Origin: an uncultured Erysipelotrichaceae bacterium
GTDB taxonomy: Bacteria > Bacillota_I > Bacilli_A > RF39 > UBA660
Reading direction: 5' to 3'
NCBI GenBank assembly: GCA_902797265.1
Contig: CADBSF010000050.1
Span: 1-35,176 of the forward strand
DNA length: 35,176 nt
Position numbers and translations under genes: made by a program. The notes under the pieces were generated by a model that was given only the letters and a program-made list of their open reading frames with translations, was not told the DNA's origin and made no database searches. Positions 1 to 5,806 of this stretch are shown here, one piece after another; positions within the stretch are counted from its first letter, which is position 1, and each line of letters opens with the position of its first letter.

Positions 1-361
1 ATAGAAGATTTTGAAAAAGTAACAGGTTATAAAGTAACAGGTAGAAATATAGATGTTGATAATTTAATGGAGTATATTGATTTTTCATTTGATGACTTTA
101 ATTCCAGCTATATGTATGAATTAAATAATCTGAGATTAGAAAAAGAAGAAATAGAGAAAACTAAAAAACATTCCAACAATTTAAATTGGTTAGATAATTT
201 TAAAAAGAATCAGAATATTTCAGAAATAAATAGAAATATAGTTGATGAGTTCATTAAAGATATATATTTATGAAAATAAAAAGATAGAAATAAAATTTAG
301 ATACAAAGATCAATATGAAGAACTACTAAAGTATCTAAAAAATCAGAATAATATGGTATAA
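1..361 (+). pseudogene. 3' end of a serine site-specific recombinase, frameshifted
   Basis: The frame is open from base 1 and stops at TGA 271-273. The residues around 241-270 read VDEFIKDIY, and a different frame starting near base 266 continues as IYENKKIEIKFRYKDQYEEL and ends at TAA 359-361. Joined, the two pieces give the usual C-terminus of resolvase/large serine recombinases, which ends in 'I-x-x-I-x-V/I-Y-E-x-x-K-I-E-I-K-F' followed by a short basic tail. The upstream part is Lys/Glu/Asn-rich, as in the coiled-coil segment of this family. The frames join if one AT unit is added to the ATATAT run at 260-267, so a 2-nt slippage deletion is the simplest explanation. The catalytic domain lies outside the window. 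Recombinase genes usually sit at the edge of the element they move, so an element probably lies to the left. Family assignment is from the C-terminus only. Confidence 0.6.
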
Positions 362-362
362 T
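354..362 (+). promoter_or_regulatory. Extended -10 promoter of rbgA
   Basis: TGGTATAAT (TGn plus a perfect TATAAT at 357-362) lies about 45 bases before the rbgA start. It overlaps the stop codon of the recombinase remnant. No clear -35 was seen, which is common for extended -10 promoters. Confidence 0.55.
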
Positions 363-407
363 GTATTACGAAGAGTTTTGCATATCAAAACAAAGGAAGT
401 GATACAA

Positions 408-1289
408 ATGGAAAATTTAGAAAAAAATAGTGGGGTTAGTAAAAGCAACATCAACTGGTTTCCTGGTCATATGCAAAAAACAAAGAGGGAGATTAGTGAA
501 AAATTAGATTTAATAGATATTGTTTATGAAGTTATTGATGCTAGAATGCCAATTTCTTCTAAAATTGTAGATATTGATGAATTAATTAAGAATAAACCGA
601 GAATACTTATTGCGACAAAGTATGATTTATGTGATAAAAAAGAAACTGATATCATATTAGAAAACTATAAGAAGAATGGATATTATGTAGTAACATTAGA
701 TTTGGTAAATGGTGATGTTCAAAAATTAATTAATCTAACTAAGACAATCATGGGTGAAAAAAATCAATCTAGAATTGAAAAAGGATTGAAACCAAGAGCA
801 AGTAGAATATTAATTGTGGGAGCTCCTAATGTAGGAAAGAGTACATTGATTAATCGACTTGTTGGAAAGAAAGCAGCTGGAGTTGGAAATACTCCTGGTT
901 TTACTAAAAATTTAAGTTGGATAAGAATCAATCAAGATATGGAATTGTTAGATTCTCCTGGAATCTTATGGCCTAAACTTGAAAATCAAGAAAATGCTCA
1001 TACATTAGCGTCTTTTTCTTCTATTAAAGAAGAAATATTAAATAAAGATGATATTGCTTGCTATATCTTAAAAAAAATGTATGAATTATATCCTGAAAAA
1101 TTGGAAGAAAGATATGGAATTCAATCTTTTGATGATGATTATATTGAACTATATGAAATAATAGGAAAAAGACGAGGAGCTTTAGGAAAAGGTGGAATTG
1201 TTGATTATAATAAAGTGTCTGATATTATTCTTCAAGATTTAAAAACTGGTGTTTTTAAGGAAATTACTTTTGATAGACTTATTTCATAA
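408..1289 (+). CDS. rbgA: Ribosome biogenesis GTPase RbgA (YlqF)
   Basis: This is a circularly permuted GTPase that acts late in 50S subunit assembly. The motifs come in the permuted order: the G4 motif (TKYDLCD) precedes the P-loop GAPNVGKSTLINRL (G1), followed by GNTPGFTK (G2) and DSPGILWPK (G3). The N-terminal NWFPGHMQKT is the family signature. The length of 293 residues is normal. ATG 408 is chosen over the in-frame ATG 378 because AGGAAG at 394-399 sits 8 bases before it and the residues before it are not family-like. The gene follows its own extended -10 promoter. rbgA upstream of rnhB and topA matches Bacillus, although here three other genes separate rbgA from rnhB. Confidence 0.95.
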   Translation: MENLEKNSGVSKSNINWFPGHMQKTKREISEKLDLIDIVYEVIDARMPISSKIVDIDELIKNKPRILIATKYDLCDKKETDIILENYKKNGYYVVTLDLVNGDVQKLINLTKTIMGEKNQSRIEKGLKPRASRILIVGAPNVGKSTLINRLVGKKAAGVGNTPGFTKNLSWIRINQDMELLDSPGILWPKLENQENAHTLASFSSIKEEILNKDDIACYILKKMYELYPEKLEERYGIQSFDDDYIELYEIIGKRRGALGKGGIVDYNKVSDIILQDLKTGVFKEITFDRLIS

Positions 1290-1302
1290 ATTATGATATA
1301 AT
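1274..1302 (+). promoter_or_regulatory. Promoter inside the end of rbgA
   Basis: TAGACT at 1274-1279, a 17-base spacer and TATAAT at 1297-1302, with TGA just before the -10 (extended -10). It would drive the two small genes at 1327 and 1590. Confidence 0.5.
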
Positions 1303-1326
1303 TTTTATGGAATTAGAGGTGTAATT

Positions 1327-1572
1327 ATGGGATTATTTGATAGTATTATTCATAATTTTGTTGGTGGTGCATCTAGTGAAATAGGACGAGCAATTGGAAA
1401 AACAGCTGGTGGTGTAGTAGAACAACTATCCGAAAATTATCAAACCGAGCAAGATTTAAGAAATGAAAGAAGAAGAAAGGAAGCTAATTTACCAGCTAAT
1501 TGTCCACATTGTGGTGCTCCTTCCAATAGCGTATTAGTTTGTGAATATTGCAACTGTAAGATCGTAGAATAA
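1327..1572 (+). CDS. Small zinc-ribbon protein of unknown function
   Basis: An 81-residue protein starting after TTAGAGGTG (SD about 6 bases from the ATG). The first 35 residues are Gly/Ala-rich and could form an amphipathic or membrane-associating helix (FVGGASSEIGRAIGKTAGG). A charged linker follows (NERRRKEA). The C-terminal 25 residues carry two CxxC pairs, CPHCG and CEYC, a typical zinc-ribbon knuckle pair. I do not recognise a named family. The zinc ribbon suggests nucleic-acid or protein binding, but this is inference. The next small gene begins 17 bases downstream, so the two are probably co-transcribed. Confidence 0.7.
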   Translation: MGLFDSIIHNFVGGASSEIGRAIGKTAGGVVEQLSENYQTEQDLRNERRRKEANLPANCPHCGAPSNSVLVCEYCNCKIVE

Positions 1573-1589
1573 AGATAGGAGGATAACTC

Positions 1590-1757
1590 ATGGTTAAAGG
1601 ATTTCAATATGTTGGTAGTTCTCTATTAGGATATCAATTAATCATTGTAAAAGATTCAGGAAGAAAAAATGATGTTATGATTAATTCTAATATTTCTAAT
1701 AAAAAATCAGTTATGAAATTACATACTAAAAAGTTAATCTATAAAGGAAAAAGATAA
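1590..1757 (+). CDS. Small basic protein of unknown function
   Basis: A 55-residue reading frame starting MVKGFQYVGS and ending KLIYKGKR. It has a perfect AGGAGG at 1577-1582 seven bases before ATG 1590, and a terminator hairpin that overlaps its stop codon. Those two signals at exactly the right places are the main argument that it is real. The protein is rich in Lys, Asn and Ser with no Cys, no membrane segment and no motif I recognise. It is probably co-transcribed with the zinc-ribbon gene just upstream. Its function is unknown. Confidence 0.6.
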   Translation: MVKGFQYVGSSLLGYQLIIVKDSGRKNDVMINSNISNKKSVMKLHTKKLIYKGKR

Positions 1758-1780
1758 AAACTATCTTTTTTCTTTTTTTT
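1746..1780 (+). terminator. Intrinsic terminator
   Basis: GGAAAAAGATA, a short AAAAC loop, then TATCTTTTTTC and a long T-run. The hairpin overlaps the last codons of the small gene at 1590. The stem is AT-rich, so it is of moderate strength. Confidence 0.6.
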
Positions 1781-1781
1781 G

Positions 1782-1790
1782 TGGTATAAT
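1782..1790 (+). promoter_or_regulatory. Extended -10 promoter of the HipA-like gene
   Basis: TGGTATAAT, a TGn element plus perfect TATAAT at 1785-1790, directly after the T-run of the preceding terminator. The gene starts at 1819 behind a GGGGGA Shine-Dalgarno. Confidence 0.6.
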
Positions 1791-1818
1791 ATTACCCGTT
1801 CAAAAAGGGGGAATTCTA

Positions 1819-2709
1819 ATGGCTGATAAAGAATGGATGATTCAAGATTGTTTTACTCCAAAGACTCAGATTATTTCGATAACAGATGATTTAGGATATA
1901 CATTTTCAGAAGATAGAGAAGAAGAATATGATTTATTATCCAGTAAAATTAGTCATGATACTGGTATAAAAAAAGCTGATATATACAGTTCGGTTAATAA
2001 ATCATATTTATCTCATTGGCATTCTATCGATGATGAATGGTATTATTTTAAATGTGGTGGAGATTATTTTCATTTTATTCGAGAATTATTAGGAGAAGTG
2101 ATCTCTGAATATTATAGATTAGATACTGTACATTATCAAATTGCTAAGATTGAGAGATTTGGACAAGAACAGTATGGAATTATATCTAAGAATTTTTATG
2201 AAAAAGATGAAAAATATAAACGAGCTTGGGATTATGGAATCTGTTTGAAAAGAGGATTATCTTTATTTCAAGACTTATGGCTAATTTGTCCTAATAGAGA
2301 GAATTCTAATTTTTTATCGATTGATTTAAAAAAGATGATGGTAAGAGATTTTTATTCCTTAGAAGGAGATCGAATGTCTTATAATTTTTTATTTCATGTT
2401 GATAAAAAGAAAGAGATTAGACTAGCTCCATTATATGATTATTCTTTATCATTTGAAAATATAAGACCTTTATATCGTTCTGAAATAGGAGAAATTAATT
2501 TAAATGATAAAGAATGTATCAAACAACTTAAGAATGATGCGACTTTTCAAATTCTATTTCAACAATTAATGGAATCTAAGATGGAAGACTTTTTAAATGA
2601 AGTAGAAAATAGACATCATATTCAAATACCAGGGGATGATTGCTATTATTTTACAAAATATGAAAAAGACATGAAAAAAATGTTACAAAAAAGAAAAGTT
2701 ATTACATAA
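1819..2709 (+). CDS. HipA-like kinase-fold protein, possibly divergent
   Basis: A 296-residue soluble protein. Residues 183-192 (GDRMSYNFLF) followed by 201-208 (RLAPLYDY) resemble the catalytic loop and metal-binding motif of HipA-type kinases, typically 'DRHxxNFGFL' and 'LAPLYD'. D184, N189 and D207 are kept, while the His of DRH is Met here. An N-lobe also looks present: FKCGG (K78), FIRELLGEVISEYY (E89 as the helix glutamate), then YGIISKNF. HipA itself is about 440 residues with an N-terminal subdomain and a HipB partner. Neither is present here, so this is not a standard HipAB toxin pair. Start ATG 1819 has GGGGGA nine bases upstream. The gene stands alone between its own promoter and rnhB. 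The assignment is by motif only; substrate and activity are unknown. Confidence 0.45.
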   Translation: MADKEWMIQDCFTPKTQIISITDDLGYTFSEDREEEYDLLSSKISHDTGIKKADIYSSVNKSYLSHWHSIDDEWYYFKCGGDYFHFIRELLGEVISEYYRLDTVHYQIAKIERFGQEQYGIISKNFYEKDEKYKRAWDYGICLKRGLSLFQDLWLICPNRENSNFLSIDLKKMMVRDFYSLEGDRMSYNFLFHVDKKKEIRLAPLYDYSLSFENIRPLYRSEIGEINLNDKECIKQLKNDATFQILFQQLMESKMEDFLNEVENRHHIQIPGDDCYYFTKYEKDMKKMLQKRKVIT

Positions 2710-2724
2710 AATATAGAAATATAC

Positions 2725-2753
2725 TTGAAATATTCTTTTAATTCATAGACAAT
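2725..2753 (+). promoter_or_regulatory. Possible promoter of rnhB-topA
   Basis: TTGAAA at 2725-2730, 17-base spacer, GACAAT at 2748-2753. If used, the transcript would have only about 10 bases of leader before ATG 2770, so read-through from upstream is also possible. Confidence 0.35.
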
Positions 2754-2769
2754 AGTATTGGTGATAAAA

Positions 2770-3714
2770 ATGAATAAAAAAGAATTATTAGAATTATTAA
2801 ATCAATTACCTGTTTCTTCTGATAAGTTTATTATTGTAGGAAATAGTAGTTTAGTATTACAAGGATTAATTAGAAAATGTGATTCTTTAGAAATTGAATC
2901 TTTAGAAGATTTTTCTTATCCAAAAGTTTCTTTAAAAGTAGTAGATTCTTTGGATGAGAGGGAAGAAAAGAATCACTTTTTTGTTTTATCTTTAAAAAAG
3001 TTGTTAGAAAGAAAAAAAAGAGAGAATAATATAGAAGAGAAGAATATAATAAAAAAGATAACGTTATATCTTGATTCTTTGGATAATTATCAGTATGAAA
3101 GAGATTTAAGAAATCAAGGCTATACGTTAATTGGTGGTGTGGATGAAGTAGGTAGAGGACCTTTAGTAGGACCAGTAGTTGCGGCTTGTTGTATTCTTCC
3201 TTTAGAATTTCATTTAGAAGGATTAACAGATAGTAAAAAATTAAGTGAGGCAAAAAGGAAATATTTTTTTGAAGAAATAAAGAAACAAGCAATTAGTTAT
3301 GGTATTGGAATTGTTTCGGAAAAAAGAATTGATGAGATTAATATTTATCAAGCTACTAAGGAAGCCATGATTCAAGCAATCAATCAATGTAAAATAAAAC
3401 CAGAATATGTTTTAACAGATGCTATGAAATTGGATATTGATATTCCAATTACTCCTATTATTAAAGGAGATTTAAAAAGCATTACGATTAGTGCAGCAAG
3501 TGTATTAGCAAAAGTTACAAGAGATCGTATGTTAGTAGAATTAGATCAAAAATATCCAATGTATGATTTTAAAAATAATGTTGGTTATCCTACTAAAAAA
3601 CATTTGGAAGCAATTGAAAAATATGGTATTATTCCAGAACATAGAAGAAGTTATGGACCTGTAAAGGAGTATCTTTTAAAAGAAAAAACAATTGACAAAG
3701 AATCATATTCTTAG
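2770..3714 (+). CDS. rnhB: Ribonuclease HII with an unusual N-terminal domain
   Basis: Removes RNA from RNA-DNA hybrids and misincorporated ribonucleotides. The catalytic domain starts near residue 108 ([20 protein letters not shown]), with D125 and E126 of [16 protein letters not shown]217 of VLTDAM and D252 of TRDRM as the expected acidic residues. [13 protein letters not shown] and [10 protein letters not shown] are also family motifs. The total of 314 residues is longer than the usual 200-260. Residues 1-105 are not the Bacillus-type N-terminal extension. They contain [20 protein letters not shown] and later [14 protein letters not shown], which resemble a nucleotidyltransferase (MNT/AbiEii-like) fold whose DxD catalytic pair has been lost. 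ATG 2770 is preferred over TTG 2758 because GGTGA at 2760-2764 spaces correctly. topA follows 30 bases on. Confidence 0.93.
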   Translation: MNKKELLELLNQLPVSSDKFIIVGNSSLVLQGLIRKCDSLEIESLEDFSYPKVSLKVVDSLDEREEKNHFFVLSLKKLLERKKRENNIEEKNIIKKITLYLDSLDNYQYERDLRNQGYTLIGGVDEVGRGPLVGPVVAACCILPLEFHLEGLTDSKKLSEAKRKYFFEEIKKQAISYGIGIVSEKRIDEINIYQATKEAMIQAINQCKIKPEYVLTDAMKLDIDIPITPIIKGDLKSITISAASVLAKVTRDRMLVELDQKYPMYDFKNNVGYPTKKHLEAIEKYGIIPEHRRSYGPVKEYLLKEKTIDKESYS

Positions 3715-3744
3715 TATAAGTATGAAGAGGGAGGACTGATAGTT

Positions 3745-5766
3745 ATGTCAAAAAATTTAGTTATAGTGGAAAGTCCTAGTAAAAGCAAAACAATAGGAAA
3801 ATATTTAGGAAATGATTATAAAGTAGTTTCTTCTAAAGGTCATATTCGTGACTTAGCAACCACAGGTGCCTATGGTTTGGGAGTTGATATAGAGAATGGA
3901 TTTCAACCAAATTATATTCCTATTAAAGGAAAAGGAAATGTAATAAAAGAATTAAAAAAAGATGTAAAAGATAGTGATATCGTTTTTTTAGCATCCGACC
4001 CTGATAGAGAAGGAGAAGCTATTGCTTGGCATTTGAAAGATGCTTTAGGAATTAAAGATAAAAAATATAAGAGAGTTTTATTTCATGAAATTACTCATGA
4101 CAAAGTAATTGATGCGATTAATCATCCTACTGTTATTGATGATAATTTGGTAAAAAGTCAAGAGACAAGAAGAATTCTTGATAGAATTATTGGTTTTCGT
4201 CTTTCTAAATTATTGCAAAGTAAAATTGGTGCAAAGAGTGCTGGAAGAGTTCAAAGTGTTGCTTTAAAGTTGATTGTTGATCGAGAAAGAGAAATTGAAG
4301 CTTTTGTTCCAGAAGAATATTGGAAAATTATTGCGATATTTCCTGAATATGAAGCAGAACTTTTTAAATATAAAGATGAAACTGTTGAATTACATAACGA
4401 AGAAGAAGCCAATCATGTTTTAGATACAATTGGTCCTGATTATACAGTTGAATCTATTGAGAAAAAGGAAAAGAGTCGTAAGAGTAAATTTCCTTTTATT
4501 ACCTCAACTCTACAACAAGAAGCTTCTACGAAATTAGGTTTTCCTGCTAGAAAAACAATGAGTCTTGCTCAAAAATTATATGAAGGTATTGATTTAGAGA
4601 ATGAAACTGTTGGTTTAATTACTTACATGAGAACAGATTCTATTCGATTGAGTGATGATTTTATTAAACCAGCAATGAAATATATTGAAGAAAAGTATGG
4701 AAAAAAATATGTTGGTTATGTAAAACAGGCTAAGAAAAAAGAGAATGTTCAAGATGCTCATGAAGCAATTCGTCCTACTAGTGTATTAAGAGATCCTAAT
4801 CAAGTAAAACCATATTTAACGAATGATGAATTTAAATTATATAGTTTAATATATAAGAGAACATTAGCTTCTTTAATGAGTGATGCAACTGTAAATCAAA
4901 CAACAATTATTTTTGATAATCATGATTATAAATTTAAGACTACAGGAAGTATTTTACTTTTTGATGGTTATTTAAAAATCTATAAAGATTATGAAGAATC
5001 TGAAGATAAAATATTACCAGAAATTGGAGAAAAAGAAGTATGTTCTACTACTAATGTAGAATCAACACAACATTTTACACAACCACCAGCTAGATATTCA
5101 GAAGCAAAGTTAATTAAAGAACTAGAAGAGTTAGGAATTGGACGACCTTCTACTTATGCAACTATTATTGATACGATTAAGTCAAGGGACTATGTTGTTT
5201 TGGAAGATAAAAAATTTAAACCAACTACTATGGGAATTGAAACAACAGATAAGTTACAAGAATTTTTTAGTGATTTAATTAATACTGATTATACAAGAGA
5301 TATGGAAAATGATTTAGATTTAATTGCTGACGGAAAACTGGTATGGAATGAAGTATTAAGTAAGTTTTATGAATTATTTGAACCTCGTGTTAAAAATGCT
5401 TTTTCTGATATGGAGAAAAAAGCACCAGAAGAAACTGGTGAGAAATGTCCAGAATGTGGAAATTCTTTAGTTGTTAGAAATGGTAAATTTGGAGAATTTG
5501 TAGCTTGTAGTAATTATCCAGAATGTAAATATATTAAAAAAGAGGAAGTACCAACTATTGAAGTTTGTGATTGTCCAAATTGTAAAGGAAAAATAGTAGA
5601 AAAAAAGAGTAGAAAAGGAAAAGTTTTCTACGGTTGCAGCAACTATCCAAAATGTAAGACAGCATATTGGGATAAACCAATTGGAGAAAAATGTCCTGAA
5701 TGTGGAGAAATGCTAACAGAAAAAAAAGATATAATAAAATGTTCTAGTTGTGATTATAGTAAATAA
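3745..5766 (+). CDS. topA: DNA topoisomerase I
   Basis: Type IA topoisomerase that relaxes negative supercoils. The Toprim domain is at residues 4-115 (LVIVESPSKSKTIGKYLG; SDPDREGEAIAWHL). The active-site tyrosine is Y294 in LITYMRTDSIRLS. HEAIRPTS and the PARYSEAKLIKELEELGIGR segment are also present. The C-terminus carries three four-Cys zinc modules between roughly residues 580 and 673 (CPECGN...CSNYPEC; CPNCKG...CSNYPKC; CPECGE...CSSC). The length of 673 is typical of Bacillota. The start has GGGAGGAC about 10 bases upstream. It is co-transcribed with rnhB. In Bacillus, dprA precedes topA, and it is absent here. A bidirectional terminator separates it from the convergent sigma factor gene. 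Confidence 0.97.
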   Translation: MSKNLVIVESPSKSKTIGKYLGNDYKVVSSKGHIRDLATTGAYGLGVDIENGFQPNYIPIKGKGNVIKELKKDVKDSDIVFLASDPDREGEAIAWHLKDALGIKDKKYKRVLFHEITHDKVIDAINHPTVIDDNLVKSQETRRILDRIIGFRLSKLLQSKIGAKSAGRVQSVALKLIVDREREIEAFVPEEYWKIIAIFPEYEAELFKYKDETVELHNEEEANHVLDTIGPDYTVESIEKKEKSRKSKFPFITSTLQQEASTKLGFPARKTMSLAQKLYEGIDLENETVGLITYMRTDSIRLSDDFIKPAMKYIEEKYGKKYVGYVKQAKKKENVQDAHEAIRPTSVLRDPNQVKPYLTNDEFKLYSLIYKRTLASLMSDATVNQTTIIFDNHDYKFKTTGSILLFDGYLKIYKDYEESEDKILPEIGEKEVCSTTNVESTQHFTQPPARYSEAKLIKELEELGIGRPSTYATIIDTIKSRDYVVLEDKKFKPTTMGIETTDKLQEFFSDLINTDYTRDMENDLDLIADGKLVWNEVLSKFYELFEPRVKNAFSDMEKKAPEETGEKCPECGNSLVVRNGKFGEFVACSNYPECKYIKKEEVPTIEVCDCPNCKGKIVEKKSRKGKVFYGCSNYPKCKTAYWDKPIGEKCPECGEMLTEKKDIIKCSSCDYSK

Positions 5767-5767
5767 G

Positions 5768-5806
5768 AAAACCCTAATTGGAAATATCCAATAGGGTTTT
5801 ATTTTT
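5768..5806. terminator. Bidirectional terminator between topA and the sigma factor gene
   Basis: Arms AAAACCCTA(A)TTGG and CCAATAGGGTTTT around a 6-base loop: a 13-bp stem with one bulged A, followed by T-rich sequence on the plus strand and preceded by A-rich sequence that serves the minus strand. Confidence 0.85.

Noticed and set aside
2870-3292. 140-codon minus-strand frame opposite rnhB
   Set aside because: Leu/Phe-rich shadow of the RNase HII gene with no ribosome site.
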